Positions 34,725-46,145 of a DNA stretch of 55,847 bases are shown one piece after another. The notes beneath the pieces were generated by a model. The model did no database searches. It was not told the DNA's origin and worked only from the letters and a program-made list of their open reading frames with translations. The first letter of the stretch is position 1; every line of letters begins with the position of its first letter. The DNA is from Hallella mizrahii (GTDB lineage Bacteria; Bacteroidota; Bacteroidia; Bacteroidales; Bacteroidaceae), in contig NZ_VUNG01000026.1 in assembly GCF_009695775.1 (NCBI RefSeq), positions 1 to 55,847 on the forward strand, in the 5' to 3' direction. A program made the translations under genes and the position numbers.

Positions 34725-34916
34725 ATGTTTAATAAGATAGTGAATTATTGCAAGGCTTGTTATGACGAGCTTGCACATAAAACCACTTGGCCAACACAGA
34801 AGGAGTTGACTCACAGTGCAGTGATTGTATTATCTGCTTCCCTTATCATTGCACTGATCGTCTTCGCTATGGACTTGGTGTTCAAGAACCTGATGGGTAT
34901 TGTATACCCAGGCTAA
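34725..34916 (+). CDS. secE: Preprotein translocase subunit SecE
   Basis: This 63-residue single-span subunit clamps the SecY channel. It has an amphipathic helix with the conserved KTTWPTQKELTHSAVIV and one membrane helix at about 33-55. It lies between tRNA-Trp and nusG, as expected. Confidence 0.95.
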   Translation: MFNKIVNYCKACYDELAHKTTWPTQKELTHSAVIVLSASLIIALIVFAMDLVFKNLMGIVYPG

Positions 34917-34927
34917 TCATTAAGGCA

Positions 34928-35473
34928 ATGGCAAATACTAAGAATTGGTATGTTTTGCGTGCGTCCAGCGGCAAAGAGGCAAAACTGAAAGAGTACATCG
35001 AAGCTGAGCTGCGTCACAATCAGCGGCTGGCTGACCATGTTTATCAGGTCCTCATCCCAATGGAGAAACATGCAAGCATTAAAGATGGTAAGCGCGTGGA
35101 GAAAGAGAAAATCGCTCTCCCCGGTTACGTGTTTGTGCAGGCTGACATGATCGGTGATGTTCCTGTTGACTTAAGAAACATGCCTAACTGTTTGGGCATT
35201 CTCGGCGGTCTGGATCATCCGGCTCCCGTTCCAGAGTCTCAGATCAATCGTATGATTGGACAGGCTGAGGAAACGCATATCGACAACGATGTGGAGGTTC
35301 CTTATCTGCTTGATGAGACTGTGAAAGTCACCGATGGTCCTTTTGCTGGTTTTGAGGGTGTGATCGAAGAGATCAACACTGAGAAACGTAAGCTGAAGGT
35401 GATGGTCAAGATCTTTGGGCGCAAGACACCCTTGGAACTTGGTTTTATGCAAGTTGAAAAGGCCGCTGAGTAG
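34928..35473 (+). CDS. nusG: Transcription antitermination protein NusG
   Basis: This 181-residue protein has an NGN domain (residues about 5-110: NWYVLRASSGKEAKLKEYIE, LPGYVFVQADM) and a C-terminal KOW domain (VKVTDGPFAGFEGVIEEINT). It binds RNA polymerase at the clamp and couples it to the ribosome or Rho. I placed the start at 34928, which gives MANTKNWYVL; the frame extends upstream into secE. It ends with TAG, which shows that TAG is a real stop codon in this genome. Confidence 0.95.
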   Translation: MANTKNWYVLRASSGKEAKLKEYIEAELRHNQRLADHVYQVLIPMEKHASIKDGKRVEKEKIALPGYVFVQADMIGDVPVDLRNMPNCLGILGGLDHPAPVPESQINRMIGQAEETHIDNDVEVPYLLDETVKVTDGPFAGFEGVIEEINTEKRKLKVMVKIFGRKTPLELGFMQVEKAAE

Positions 35474-35528
35474 TTGTTACGGGCTACTTGCGCCTTATAC
35501 GTTACATTTATTTTAATTTCAATTAGAA

Positions 35529-35969
35529 ATGGCTAAAGAAGTTGCTGGATTAATCAAATTACAGATTAAAGGTGGCGCTGCAAACCCCTCCCCTCCAGTA
35601 GGACCGGCTTTGGGTTCCAAGGGTATTAACATCATGGGCTTCTGCAAAGAGTTCAATGCTCGTACCCAGGATAAGGCTGGTAAGGTTCTGCCTGTCGTCA
35701 TCACTTATTACACAGATAAGTCGTTCAGCTTCGTCATCAAGACTCCTCCTGCTGCTGTCCAGCTCAAGGAAGCTGCCAAGGTGAAGTCTGGTTCCGGCCA
35801 GCCTAACCGTAAGAAAGTGGCTAGCGTGACTTGGGATCAGGTAAAAGCGATCGCTGAGGACAAGATGGCTGACTTGAACTGCTTCACTGTTGAGAGTGCC
35901 ATGAGACTGATCGCAGGTACTGCACGCAGCATGGGCATCACTGTTAAAGGTGACTTCCCTGGTAAATAA
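35529..35969 (+). CDS. rplK: 50S ribosomal protein L11
   Basis: This 146-residue protein binds the GTPase-associated centre of 23S rRNA. The signature is [20 protein letters not shown] at the N-terminus, with the RNA-binding C-terminal domain ending [10 protein letters not shown]. It opens the L11-L1-L10-L12 block, 55 bases after nusG. Confidence 0.97.
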   Translation: MAKEVAGLIKLQIKGGAANPSPPVGPALGSKGINIMGFCKEFNARTQDKAGKVLPVVITYYTDKSFSFVIKTPPAAVQLKEAAKVKSGSGQPNRKKVASVTWDQVKAIAEDKMADLNCFTVESAMRLIAGTARSMGITVKGDFPGK

Positions 35970-35993
35970 TTAAACTTCAATTAAGCAAGTAAA

Positions 35994-36686
35994 ATGAGTA
36001 AACTGACAAAAAATCAGAAATCAGTAGCTGAGAAGGTTGAAGCAGGGAAGGCATACACATTGAAAGAGGCTGCAGATCTCGTAAAAGAGATCACAACAAC
36101 TAAGTTTGATGCTTCTGTAGATGTGGATGTGCGCTTGGGCGTAGATCCTCGCAAGGCTAACCAGATGGTTCGCGGCGTGGTGTCTCTGCCTAACGGAACT
36201 GGTAAGACAGTTCGCGTGCTTGCTCTGTGTACACCTGATCAGGAAGAGGCTGCTAAGGCAGCTGGTGCTGACTACGCTGGTCTCGATGAGTATATTGAGA
36301 AGATCAAAGGTGGCTGGACAGATGTCGATGTCATCATCACTATGCCTTCTTGCATGGGTAAGGTTGGTCCTTTGGGCCGTTTCCTCGGTCCCCGTGGCTT
36401 GATGCCTAACCCGAAGAGCGGTACGGTGACGATGGATGTCGCTAAGGCTGTCAAGGAAGTTAAGCAAGGTAAGATCGACTTCAAGGTTGATAAGGCTGGT
36501 ATTATCCATACTTCTATCGGTAAGATCTCTATGACTGCTGATCAGATCTATGGCAATGCCAAAGAGTTTATCAACACTGTTATTCGTTTGAAACCTGCTG
36601 CTGCCAAAGGTACATACCTCAAGAGTATCTTTATTTCAAGTACAATGAGTAAGGGTATCAAGATTGATCCTAAATCAGTTGAATAA
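35994..36686 (+). CDS. rplA: 50S ribosomal protein L1
   Basis: This 230-residue protein forms the mobile L1 stalk. It shows [39 protein letters not shown] and the C-terminal block [11 protein letters not shown]. In other bacteria it also represses its own operon; I cannot point to the site here. Confidence 0.97.
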   Translation: MSKLTKNQKSVAEKVEAGKAYTLKEAADLVKEITTTKFDASVDVDVRLGVDPRKANQMVRGVVSLPNGTGKTVRVLALCTPDQEEAAKAAGADYAGLDEYIEKIKGGWTDVDVIITMPSCMGKVGPLGRFLGPRGLMPNPKSGTVTMDVAKAVKEVKQGKIDFKVDKAGIIHTSIGKISMTADQIYGNAKEFINTVIRLKPAAAKGTYLKSIFISSTMSKGIKIDPKSVE

Positions 36687-36704
36687 CTCTAAAAGTTTGG
36701 AAAA

Positions 36705-37229
36705 ATGAAGAAAGAAGTAAAAGATACTATCATTGTTGACCTTGGCGAGAAGCTGAAGGAATATCCTCATTTCTATCTGGTGGATGTCACCGGAATGAAT
36801 GCAGAGGCTACATCTTCTCTTCGTCGCAAGTGTTTCAAGCAGGAGATCAAGATGGTCGTGGTGAAGAACAAACTTCTTCACAAGGCTTTCGAGGCTGCAG
36901 ACATCGACTATTCTGAGCTTTATGGTACACTGAAGGGTAACACGGCTGTGCTGTTCACCAACACTGCTAATGTACCTGCCAAACTGCTCAAGGATAAAGA
37001 CATCGCCAAGGCTGGCGTTCCTTCTTTGAAGGCTGCCTACGCTGAGGAAGGTTTCTATGTTGGTGCAGACAAGCTCGATGAGCTGGCTTCCATCAAGAGC
37101 AAGAACGAAGTTATTGCCGACATCGTTGCTCTGTTGCAGAGCCCCGCAAAGAACGTGGTTTCTGCTCTTCAGTCAGGCGCAAACACTATCCATGGTGTGC
37201 TGAAGACTTTAGGCGAGCGTCCTGAGTAA
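36705..37229 (+). CDS. rplJ: 50S ribosomal protein L10
   Basis: This 174-residue protein is the base of the L12 stalk. It has an N-terminal rRNA-binding domain and a C-terminal helix (from about 130, SKNEVIADIVALLQSP) that carries the L12 dimers. It is 18 bases after rplA. Confidence 0.96.
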   Translation: MKKEVKDTIIVDLGEKLKEYPHFYLVDVTGMNAEATSSLRRKCFKQEIKMVVVKNKLLHKAFEAADIDYSELYGTLKGNTAVLFTNTANVPAKLLKDKDIAKAGVPSLKAAYAEEGFYVGADKLDELASIKSKNEVIADIVALLQSPAKNVVSALQSGANTIHGVLKTLGERPE

Positions 37230-37278
37230 TCAATTAAGTCACTACATTTTCAAGAATAAAATTTAAATAAATACAAAA

Positions 37279-37653
37279 ATGGCAGACGTTAAAGCTATTG
37301 CAGAAGAATTAGTAAATCTTACTGTTAAAGAGGTAAATGAATTGGCAACAGTCCTGAAGGACGAGTATGGTATCGAGCCCGCTGCTGCAGCTGTTGCAGT
37401 TGCTGGTCCTGCTGCTGGCGCAGCTCCTGCAGCTGAGGAGAAGAGCTCTTTCGATGTTGTGCTGACTGATGTCGGTGCTACTAAGCTCCAGGTCGTTAAG
37501 GCTGTTAAGGAGGCTTGTGGCCTCGGTCTGAAGGACGCTAAGACTCTTGTTGAGTCTGTTCCTGCTACTCTGAAGGAAGGCCTGTCTAAGGACGAGGCTG
37601 AGAACCTGAAGAAGGCTATCGAGGAAGCTGGTGCTAAGGTTGAGCTGAAGTAA
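37279..37653 (+). CDS. rplL: 50S ribosomal protein L7/L12
   Basis: This 124-residue protein has an N-terminal dimerisation domain, an Ala/Pro-rich hinge (residues about 33-53) and a C-terminal factor-binding domain ([32 protein letters not shown]). It is followed by hairpins before rpoB. Confidence 0.97.
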   Translation: MADVKAIAEELVNLTVKEVNELATVLKDEYGIEPAAAAVAVAGPAAGAAPAAEEKSSFDVVLTDVGATKLQVVKAVKEACGLGLKDAKTLVESVPATLKEGLSKDEAENLKKAIEEAGAKVELK

Positions 37654-37668
37654 TTTAGTCTCTTTTAG

Positions 37669-37753
37669 CCGTCAGTTCGCTTTAAAAGCGACATGACGAC
37701 AGTTACATACTTTAGGGTTAGGATTTGCCCAGTCGGTGAGTCCTAACCTTTTT
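37669..37753 (+). terminator. Attenuator region between rplL and rpoB
   Basis: Two hairpins are seen. The first lies near 37669-37699 (CGTCAGTTCGCTTT facing AGCGACATGACG). The second pairs GGTTAGGATT (37716-37725) with AGTCCTAACC (37739-37748) and is followed by TTTTT. The second has intrinsic terminator form. It probably reduces read-through from the very abundant L12 message into rpoBC. Confidence 0.7.
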
Positions 37754-37850
37754 GTGTCTTCACCCCTTCAGATCTTTGTTTTAGATCATCTCTTTGTTTT
37801 CCTCTTTTCAGCTTCGGCTAAGACTGGTATTAGACTACAATTGATTTCTT

Positions 37851-40800
37851 ATGTCAAACGTTATTGATAACAGAGTAAATTTTGCCAGCGTCCAGAATCC
37901 TTATCCTTTTCCGGATTTCCTCGACGTGCAACTGAAATCCTTCCGTGATTTCCTCCAACTTGACACTCCGCCAGAGGAGCGCAAGAACGATGGCTTATAT
38001 AAGGTGTTCGCTGAAAACTTTCCGATCACCGATACTCGTAACAACTTCGTGCTTGAGTTCCTTGATTATTATATAGACCCGCCACGGTATACCATTGACG
38101 AATGCTTGGAGCGCGGTCTGACTTATAGTGTGCCTTTGAAGGCTAAGATGAAACTATATTGTACCGATCCTGATCACGAGGACTTTGGTACGTTCATCCA
38201 GGATGTCTTCTTGGGTACTATTCCTTACATGACAGATAACGGCACATTCGTGATCAACGGTGCCGAGCGTGTAGTCGTTGCTCAGCTCCATCGCTCTCCG
38301 GGTGTGTTCTTCGGTCAGGGCGTTCATGCTAATGGAACGGTGCTCTATAGCGCACGTGTCATTCCTTTCAAAGGCTCATGGATCGAGTTTGCTACTGACA
38401 TCAACAATGTCATGTATGCATATATCGATCGTAAGAAGAAGTTGCCTGTGACAACGCTTCTGCGTGCCATCGGTTATGAGAGCGATAAAGACATACTGCA
38501 GATCTTTGACCTGGCAGAGGAGGTGAAAGTTTCCGCAAAAAACAAGTCGCAGCTTATTGGACGTAAGCTTGCTGCCCGTGTGCTGAGAACATGGACTGAA
38601 GACTTCGTTGATGAGGATACCGGTGAGGTTGTTACCGCCGAGCGTAACGAGATGGTGCTCGAGCGTGAGACAGAGATCACCGAAGACAACTTTGATACGA
38701 TCATTGACAGTGGCGTCTCTACCGTTCTTGTGCATAAGGACAACGATGCTGCCTCTAAGTACGATATCATCTTCAAGACTTTGGAGAAAGATCAGAGTAA
38801 CTCTGAGATTGAGGCAGTGCGCTACATTTACAAACAGTTGCGTAATGCTGAACCTGCAGATGATGCAAGTGCACGTGAAGTGTTCCAAAACCTGTTCTTC
38901 TCTGACAAGCGTTACGACTTGGGGGATGTCGGCCGTTATCGTATCAACAAGAAACTGAATCTCGATATCGAGCCTGATGTGCGTGTGCTCACGAAGGAAG
39001 ATATCATCGAGATCATTAAATATCTGATCAAGCTCGTCAACTCCAATGCTACTGTTGACGATATCGACCACTTGAGCAACCGTCGTGTACGTACGGTCGG
39101 TGAGCAGCTTGCCAACCAGTTCTCTATCGGCTTGGCACGTATGAGCCGTACCATCCGTGAGCGCATGAATGTACGTGACAACGAGGTGTTCACGCCGACA
39201 GACTTGATCAACGCAAAGACTATTTCCAGCGTCATCAACTCTTTCTTCGGTACCAACCCATTGAGCCAGTTCATGGACCAGACCAACCCGTTGGCAGAGG
39301 TCACCCATAAGCGTCGTCTTTCTGCATTGGGTCCTGGCGGTCTGTCACGTGAGCGTGCCGGATTTGAGGTGCGTGACGTACACTATACCCACTACGGCCG
39401 TCTCTGTCCTATCGAGTCGCCTGAAGGTCCTAACATCGGCTTGATCTCCTCTCTCTGCGTTTATGCAACGATCAATGAGCTTGGCTTCATTGAGACACCG
39501 TACCGTGTGGTGAAAGACGGCAAAGTGGACTTGGAGAACAAGGATGTTGAGTATCTTACGGCTGAGGAAGAGGACGGACAGCTCATTGCTCAGGGTAATG
39601 CACCTCTGAATGATGATGGTTCTTTCAAGCGAGACTTCGTTCACTGTCGTTTGGCAGCCGACTTCCCTGTTGTGGAGCCGGGTGAGGTGAGTCTGATGGA
39701 TGTGTCACCGCAGCAGATCGCCTCTGTGAGTGCCTGCTTGATTCCTTTCTTGGAGCATGATGACGGTCACCGTGCTCTGATGGGATGTAACATGATGCGT
39801 CAGGCAGTACCTTTGCTCCATAATGACGCACCTATTGTAGGTACGGGTTTGGAGAAGCAGGTCTGTGAGGATAGCCGTACGATGATCACTGCCGAAGGCG
39901 AGGGTGTCATCGAGTATGTCGACGCTACTACCATCCGTATCCTCTATGACCGTACGGAAGACGAGGAGTTTGTCAGTTTTGAGCCGGCACTCAAGGAGTA
40001 TCGCATTCCTAAGTTCCGCCGTACCAACCAGAACATGACTATCGACCTGCGTCCTATCTGCAACAAGGGCCAGAGAGTGAAGAAGGGCGACATTCTGACT
40101 GAGGGCTATGCTACTGAGAATGGCGAGCTTGCTCTGGGTCGTAACCTCTTGGTTGCTTATATGCCTTGGAAGGGTTACAACTATGAGGATGCAGTCGTCA
40201 TCTCTGAGCGTATGGTGCGCGATGACGTGCTGACATCTGTACATGTCGATGAGTATTCTCTCGACGTACGTGAGACCAAGCGCGGCATGGAGGTGTTCAC
40301 CAGTGACATTCCTAATGTCAGTGAGGAAGCTACCAAGGACCTCGACGACAACGGTATCATTCGCGTTGGTGCCCGCGTAGAGCCGGGTGACATTATGATA
40401 GGTAAGATTTCACCTAAGGGTGAGAGCGATCCTTCACCTGAGGAGAAGCTGCTCCGCGCCATCTTCGGTGACAAGGCTGGTGACGTGAAGGATTCTTCAC
40501 TCAAGGCCAATCCTTCTCTGAGTGGTGTTGTCATCGACAAAAAACTCTTCCAACGTGCAGAGAAGACGCGTGAGTCGAAGAAACAAGATAAGGTCAAGCT
40601 TCAGAAGATCGATGAGGAGTATGAGGCAAAGAGCGACGAGCTGAAGAACATGCTCGTTGACAAGCTGATGACGCTCACCGACGGCAAGGCTTGCCAGGGC
40701 GTGAAGGACTATACCGAGGCGGAGGTTCTCACCAAGGGCAGCAAGTTCACAGTGCCAGCACTTAAGAACCTCGAGTATGATGGCATCCAGAGCAACGGTT

Positions 40801-41660
40801 GGACCGATGATGAGCACATCAACGGACTCATCCAGAAGTTGATCATGAATTACATCCGCAAGGACAAGCAGCTTGCTGCAGAGCAGAACCGCCGCAAGTT
40901 TGCTATAACGATCGGCGATGAACTGCCTTCCGGTATCTTGAAGATGGCCAAAGTCTATATCGCAAAGAAGCGTAAGATCCAGGTTGGTGATAAGCTTGCC
41001 GGTCGTCACGGTAACAAGGGTATTGTCTCTAAGATTGTGCGTCAGGAGGATATGCCGTTCTTGGCTGACGGTCGCCCTGTCGACTTGGTGTTGAACCCGA
41101 TGGGTGTGCCTTCTCGTATGAATCTGGGACAGATCTTCGAGGCTATTCTTGGTGCTGCAGGTAAGAAACTTGGTGTGAAGTTCGCTACTCCAATCTTCGA
41201 CGGTGCTAAGCTTGAAGACCTGCGTGAGTGGACAGAGAAGGCCGGTCTGCCTAACCTCTGCTCTACGACTGTTTATGATGGTGAGACGGGTGAGCCTTTC
41301 GACCAGAAGGCTACCGTTGGTATCACCTACTTCTTGAAGCTCGGTCACATGGTTGAGGATAAGATGCATGCCCGTTCTATCGGTCCGTACTCTCTCATCA
41401 CTCAGCAGCCACTTGGTGGTAAGGCTCAGTTCGGTGGACAGCGTTTTGGAGAGATGGAGGTTTGGGCTCTTGAGGGCTTCGGTGCCAGCCATGTCCTGCA
41501 AGAGATGCTCACCATCAAGAGTGACGATGTCACCGGTCGTTCCAAGGCTTACGAGGCTATCGTCAAGGGTGACCCAATGCCGACACCGGGAATCCCCGAG
41601 TCGCTCAATGTGTTGCTGCATGAGCTTCGCGGTCTGGGACTGAACATTAAGTTGGATTAA
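37851..41660 (+). CDS. rpoB: RNA polymerase subunit beta
   Basis: This 1269-residue catalytic subunit is complete. Landmarks are the rifampicin region ([20 protein letters not shown] and [20 protein letters not shown]) and the C-terminal block [20 protein letters not shown]. It is followed by rpoC after 26 bases. The rifampicin region shows the susceptible-type residues where I can recognise them. Confidence 0.98.
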   Translation: MSNVIDNRVNFASVQNPYPFPDFLDVQLKSFRDFLQLDTPPEERKNDGLYKVFAENFPITDTRNNFVLEFLDYYIDPPRYTIDECLERGLTYSVPLKAKMKLYCTDPDHEDFGTFIQDVFLGTIPYMTDNGTFVINGAERVVVAQLHRSPGVFFGQGVHANGTVLYSARVIPFKGSWIEFATDINNVMYAYIDRKKKLPVTTLLRAIGYESDKDILQIFDLAEEVKVSAKNKSQLIGRKLAARVLRTWTEDFVDEDTGEVVTAERNEMVLERETEITEDNFDTIIDSGVSTVLVHKDNDAASKYDIIFKTLEKDQSNSEIEAVRYIYKQLRNAEPADDASAREVFQNLFFSDKRYDLGDVGRYRINKKLNLDIEPDVRVLTKEDIIEIIKYLIKLVNSNATVDDIDHLSNRRVRTVGEQLANQFSIGLARMSRTIRERMNVRDNEVFTPTDLINAKTISSVINSFFGTNPLSQFMDQTNPLAEVTHKRRLSALGPGGLSRERAGFEVRDVHYTHYGRLCPIESPEGPNIGLISSLCVYATINELGFIETPYRVVKDGKVDLENKDVEYLTAEEEDGQLIAQGNAPLNDDGSFKRDFVHCRLAADFPVVEPGEVSLMDVSPQQIASVSACLIPFLEHDDGHRALMGCNMMRQAVPLLHNDAPIVGTGLEKQVCEDSRTMITAEGEGVIEYVDATTIRILYDRTEDEEFVSFEPALKEYRIPKFRRTNQNMTIDLRPICNKGQRVKKGDILTEGYATENGELALGRNLLVAYMPWKGYNYEDAVVISERMVRDDVLTSVHVDEYSLDVRETKRGMEVFTSDIPNVSEEATKDLDDNGIIRVGARVEPGDIMIGKISPKGESDPSPEEKLLRAIFGDKAGDVKDSSLKANPSLSGVVIDKKLFQRAEKTRESKKQDKVKLQKIDEEYEAKSDELKNMLVDKLMTLTDGKACQGVKDYTEAEVLTKGSKFTVPALKNLEYDGIQSNGWTDDEHINGLIQKLIMNYIRKDKQLAAEQNRRKFAITIGDELPSGILKMAKVYIAKKRKIQVGDKLAGRHGNKGIVSKIVRQEDMPFLADGRPVDLVLNPMGVPSRMNLGQIFEAILGAAGKKLGVKFATPIFDGAKLEDLREWTEKAGLPNLCSTTVYDGETGEPFDQKATVGITYFLKLGHMVEDKMHARSIGPYSLITQQPLGGKAQFGGQRFGEMEVWALEGFGASHVLQEMLTIKSDDVTGRSKAYEAIVKGDPMPTPGIPESLNVLLHELRGLGLNIKLD

Positions 41661-41686
41661 GTTTGGAATATTGAAAAGTTAGAAGT

Positions 41687-44600
41687 ATGGCTTTCAAAAA
41701 AGATACAAAGGTAAAGAATAATTTTACCAAGATTACCATTAGCCTGGCCTCTCCTGAGACAATCAAGGAGAACTCCTATGGTGAGGTGACCAAGCCCGAG
41801 ACCATCAACTACCGCACCTACAAGCCAGAGCGCGACGGCTTGTTCTGTGAGAGAATTTTCGGTCCGACGAAAGACTATGAGTGCGCCTGCGGTAAGTACA
41901 AGCGCATCCGTTACAAAGGTATCGTCTGTGACCGTTGTGGTGTTGAGGTTACGGAGAAAAAGGTACGTCGTGAGCGTGCTGGACATATCGAGCTCGTTGT
42001 TCCTGTTGCTCATATCTGGTACTTCCGCTCTCTGCCAAACAAGATCGGTTACTTGCTCGGACTGCCTACCAAAAAGCTCGATCAGGTGATCTACTACGAG
42101 AAGTATATCGTCATCCAGCCCGGTATCCTCGAAGGACAGAAGGACGCAGAGGGCGTAGAGGATCTCAATGGTTCTCATAAACTCGATCTGTTGTCAGAGG
42201 AAGAGTATCTCGACATCGTTGACAACAAGATTCCGGAGAACAACGACATGCTTGACGATGCTGATCCTTCGAAGTTCATTGCAAAGATGGGTGCCGAGGC
42301 TATCCTCGACTTGCTCAAGCAGATCGACCTTGACAAACTTAGCTATGAACTTCGCGACCGTGCCAACAGTGACTCCAGCCAGATGCGTAAGACCGAGGCC
42401 TTGAAGCGCCTGCAGGTCGTAGAGGCTTTCCGTAGTTCCAAGGATGTCAACAAACCCGAGTGGATGATCATGAAGATCATTCCGGTCATCCCGCCAGAGC
42501 TGCGTCCATTGGTGCCTTTGGATGGTGGTCGTTTTGCCACATCGGATCTCAACGACCTCTATCGTCGTGTCATTATCCGTAACAACCGTCTGAAACGACT
42601 CATCGAGATCAAGGCTCCTGAGGTGATTCTCCGTAACGAGAAGCGTATGCTCCAGGAAGCTGTCGACTCTCTCTTCGACAACAGTCGTAAGGCCAGTGCC
42701 GTGAAGAGCGAGAGCAACCGTCCGTTGAAGTCTCTCTCTGACTCTCTGAAAGGTAAGCAGGGCCGCTTCCGTCAGAACCTGCTCGGTAAACGTGTCGACT
42801 ATTCAGCCCGTTCAGTGATCGTCGTCGGTCCAGAGTTGAAGATGGGTGAGTGCGGTCTGCCGAAGTTGATGGCAGCCGAGCTCTACAAGCCGTTTATCAT
42901 CCGCAAGCTCATCGAGCGTGGCATCGTGAAGACGGTCAAGAGTGCCAAGAAGATCGTGGACCGCCGTGAGCCGGTGATTTGGGATATTCTTGAAAACGTG
43001 ATGAAAGGTCACCCTGTGCTTCTGAACCGTGCTCCTACGCTTCACCGTCTGTCTGTGATGGCATTCCAGCCAAAGATGATCGAGGGAAAGGAAATCCAGC
43101 TCCACCCGTTGGCTTGTACACCGTTCAACGCCGACTTCGATGGTGACCAGATGGCTGTTCACTTGCCGCTGAGCAATGAGGCCGTATTGGAAGCTCAGAT
43201 TCTGATGCTCCAGAGTCACAATATCCTCAACCCAGCCAATGGTGCTCCTGTCACCGTGCCGTCGCAGGATATGGTGCTTGGTCTTTACTATATCACCAAG
43301 ATCCGTCCGGGTGCCAAGGGTGAGGGTCAGACCTTCTATGGTCCTGAAGAGGCTATCATTGCACTCAACGAGAAGCGTGTCGACGAGCATGCACAGGTGA
43401 AGTGCCTCGTTGACGACATCGATGAGAAGGGCAATCCTATCCGTCATATCGTGGAGACCACTGTGGGACGTATCATCGTCAACGAGATCATCCCGAAGGA
43501 GATTGGATTCTTCAACGGTATCATCTCAAAGAAGACACTGCGTAAACTTATCGCCGACGTAATCAAACACGTAGGTATGGACCGTGCTTGCACGTTCCTC
43601 GATGGTGTGAAGAACCTCGGTTATCGTATGTCTTACCTTGCCGGTCTTTCCTTCAATCTCGACGACATCATCGTGCCGGAGGAGAAAGCAGAGATCGTCA
43701 AGCGTGGTCAGGACGAGGTCGATGAGGTCAAGGCCAACTTCGATATGGGTCTGATCACAGATAAGGAGCGCTATAATGAGGTCATCAATGCCTGGACACA
43801 CGTCAACAACGACCTGAAGAAGGCTGTGATGAAGCATATGACCGAGGCAGACCAGGGCTTCAACGCTGTGTTTATGATGCTGGATTCCGGAGCCCGTGGT
43901 TCTGCAGACCAGATTGCTCAGCTCGCTGGTATGCGTGGTCTGATGGCCAAGCCGCAGAAAGCCGGTGCTGAGGGTAACTCCATCATTGAGAACCCTATTC
44001 TGAACAACTTGAAGGAAGGAATGTCCGTGCAGGAATACTTCATTGCCTCACACGGTGCCCGTAAGGGTCTTGCCGACACGGCTATGAAGACGGCCGATGC
44101 CGGATACCTGACGCGTCGACTTGTCGACGTGTCGCACGATGTTATCATCACCGAGGACGACTGCGGTACGCTGCGTGGTCTGGAGTGCCGTGCCCTGAAA
44201 GAGGGCGACGAGGTCGTCTCCACGCTTGCTGAGCGTATTTTGGGACGTGTCTCCGTTCACGATGTCATCAATCCTCATACCAGTGAGATCATTGTCAAGG
44301 CCGGTGAGGAGATCACAGAGGCCAAGGCACAGGCTGTTGAGGATGCCGGTATCGAGATGGTAGAGATCCGTTCGGTGCTGACCTGTGAGAGCAAGAAGGG
44401 CGTCTGCCGCAAGTGCTACGGCCGCAACTTGGCTACTTCCAAGATGGTTCAGCTTGGTGAGGCTGTCGGCGTCATCGCCGCACAGGCTATCGGTGAGCCG
44501 GGTACACAGCTGACGCTTCGTACCTTCCACTCCGGTGGTATCGCTGAGAACGCTGCCGCCAACGCATCCATCACCTCTAAGTATGATGCTAAGCTCAAGT

Positions 44601-46030
44601 TTGAGGGCTTGCGTACCGTACCATTCGTTGACAAGAGCGACGAAAGCAATCCTGTCGAGTGTCAGATGGTGGTAAGCCGTTTGGCTGAGGTGCAGTTCGT
44701 TGACCCGAATACTGATATCAACATGGCAACGCTGACCGTTCCTTATGGTAGCTCGCTGTTCTTCAAGGATGGTGACTTAGTGAAGAAGGGTGACGTGGTC
44801 TGCAAGTGGGATCCGTTCAATGCCGTGATCGTCAGTGAGTATGCCGGTAAGTTGCAGTTCGACAATGTCATTGAGGGAGCTACCTTCAAGACTGAGACCG
44901 ATGAGACCTCCGGTATGACCGAGCGTATCATCACTGAGTCCAAGGACCACAACGTCATTCCTACGGTACATGTCGTGGACGAGAATGGACAGGTACTCGG
45001 AACCTACAACTTCCCTGTGGGCGGACATATCGCCAACATCGAGGATGGTCAGGTTATTGAGACCGGTACCACACTGGTGCGCATCCCTCGTGCCGTGTTC
45101 AACGCCGGTGGTATCACTGGTGGTCTGCCCCGTGTCACAGAGCTCTTCGAGGCTCGTAACCCGACGAACCCTGCTGTGGTCTCTGAGATCGACGGTGAGG
45201 TGACTATGGGTAAGCTGAAGCGTGGTAACCAGGAGATCATCATCACCTCCAAGACAGGCGACCAGCGCAAATACCTCGTACCACTGTCTCGTCAGATCCT
45301 GGTACAGGAGCACGATGCTGTGCGTGCCGGTACGGCACTTTCCGACGGTGAGATCACCCCGGGCGACATTCTTGCCATCAAGGGTCCCACCGCTGTGCAG
45401 GAGTACATCGTCAATGAGGTGCAGAACGTCTACCGTCTCCAGGGTGTGAAGATCAACGACAAGCACTTCGAGATCATCGTCCGTCAGATGATGCGCAAGG
45501 TACGTATCGATGATCCGGGCGACACCACATTCCTCGAGCAGGATCTTGTCGACAAGCTTGACTTCGCTGACGAGAACGACCGCATCTGGGGTAAGAAGGT
45601 AGTCATCGACGAGGGCGACTCAGAGAATCTGCATAAGGGTCAGATCGTCACCGTACGCAAGTTGCGTGATGAGAACTCCAGCCTGAAGCGTCGTGACCTG
45701 AAGACCGTCACTGTCCGTGACGCTGTGCCTGCTACGTCTACTCAGGTGCTGCAGGGTATCACCCGCGCCGCTTTGGGTACGAAGAGCTTCATGAGTGCCG
45801 CCTCTTTCCAGGAGACCACCAAGGTGCTCAACGAGGCTGCTATCCGCGGCAAGGTCGATTACCTCGAGGGCATGAAGGAGAACGTGATCTGCGGTCACCT
45901 GATTCCTGCCGGTACCGGTATGCGTCAGTGGGATAAGATCATCGTAGGCTCAAAGGAAGAATATGAGCGCATGGAAGCTAATCGCAAGAATGTGCTCGAT
46001 TATGCCGACAAGGTGACTCCAGAGAATTAA
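41687..46030 (+). CDS. rpoC: RNA polymerase subunit beta'
   Basis: This 1447-residue subunit holds the active-site magnesium in NADFDGD (residues 481-487). The N-terminal zinc finger is [20 protein letters not shown], and the bridge and trigger helix region contains [19 protein letters not shown] sequence ([20 protein letters not shown]). It is complete and ends the operon at a strong terminator. Confidence 0.98.
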   Translation: MAFKKDTKVKNNFTKITISLASPETIKENSYGEVTKPETINYRTYKPERDGLFCERIFGPTKDYECACGKYKRIRYKGIVCDRCGVEVTEKKVRRERAGHIELVVPVAHIWYFRSLPNKIGYLLGLPTKKLDQVIYYEKYIVIQPGILEGQKDAEGVEDLNGSHKLDLLSEEEYLDIVDNKIPENNDMLDDADPSKFIAKMGAEAILDLLKQIDLDKLSYELRDRANSDSSQMRKTEALKRLQVVEAFRSSKDVNKPEWMIMKIIPVIPPELRPLVPLDGGRFATSDLNDLYRRVIIRNNRLKRLIEIKAPEVILRNEKRMLQEAVDSLFDNSRKASAVKSESNRPLKSLSDSLKGKQGRFRQNLLGKRVDYSARSVIVVGPELKMGECGLPKLMAAELYKPFIIRKLIERGIVKTVKSAKKIVDRREPVIWDILENVMKGHPVLLNRAPTLHRLSVMAFQPKMIEGKEIQLHPLACTPFNADFDGDQMAVHLPLSNEAVLEAQILMLQSHNILNPANGAPVTVPSQDMVLGLYYITKIRPGAKGEGQTFYGPEEAIIALNEKRVDEHAQVKCLVDDIDEKGNPIRHIVETTVGRIIVNEIIPKEIGFFNGIISKKTLRKLIADVIKHVGMDRACTFLDGVKNLGYRMSYLAGLSFNLDDIIVPEEKAEIVKRGQDEVDEVKANFDMGLITDKERYNEVINAWTHVNNDLKKAVMKHMTEADQGFNAVFMMLDSGARGSADQIAQLAGMRGLMAKPQKAGAEGNSIIENPILNNLKEGMSVQEYFIASHGARKGLADTAMKTADAGYLTRRLVDVSHDVIITEDDCGTLRGLECRALKEGDEVVSTLAERILGRVSVHDVINPHTSEIIVKAGEEITEAKAQAVEDAGIEMVEIRSVLTCESKKGVCRKCYGRNLATSKMVQLGEAVGVIAAQAIGEPGTQLTLRTFHSGGIAENAAANASITSKYDAKLKFEGLRTVPFVDKSDESNPVECQMVVSRLAEVQFVDPNTDINMATLTVPYGSSLFFKDGDLVKKGDVVCKWDPFNAVIVSEYAGKLQFDNVIEGATFKTETDETSGMTERIITESKDHNVIPTVHVVDENGQVLGTYNFPVGGHIANIEDGQVIETGTTLVRIPRAVFNAGGITGGLPRVTELFEARNPTNPAVVSEIDGEVTMGKLKRGNQEIIITSKTGDQRKYLVPLSRQILVQEHDAVRAGTALSDGEITPGDILAIKGPTAVQEYIVNEVQNVYRLQGVKINDKHFEIIVRQMMRKVRIDDPGDTTFLEQDLVDKLDFADENDRIWGKKVVIDEGDSENLHKGQIVTVRKLRDENSSLKRRDLKTVTVRDAVPATSTQVLQGITRAALGTKSFMSAASFQETTKVLNEAAIRGKVDYLEGMKENVICGHLIPAGTGMRQWDKIIVGSKEEYERMEANRKNVLDYADKVTPEN

Positions 46031-46052
46031 TCATTCACACAGTCTATCAATA

Positions 46053-46091
46053 AAAAAGGCCGTGAACCCGTTGTGGGTTCACGGCCTTTTT
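46053..46091. terminator. Bidirectional terminator after rpoC
   Basis: GGCCGTGAACCC and GGGTTCACGGCC form a perfect stem around the loop GTTGT, with an A-run before and a T-run after. It serves rpoBC (plus) and can also stop the convergent GH35 gene (minus). Confidence 0.9.
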
Positions 46092-46145
46092 GTTGTTTTT
46101 TTCTTGCTTGCTACTATTGTATCAGAGGCAACTGATGGTTAACCA

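Noticed and set aside
40497..41621. Minus-strand 374-codon frame
   Set aside because: It lies opposite rpoB and has no family features.
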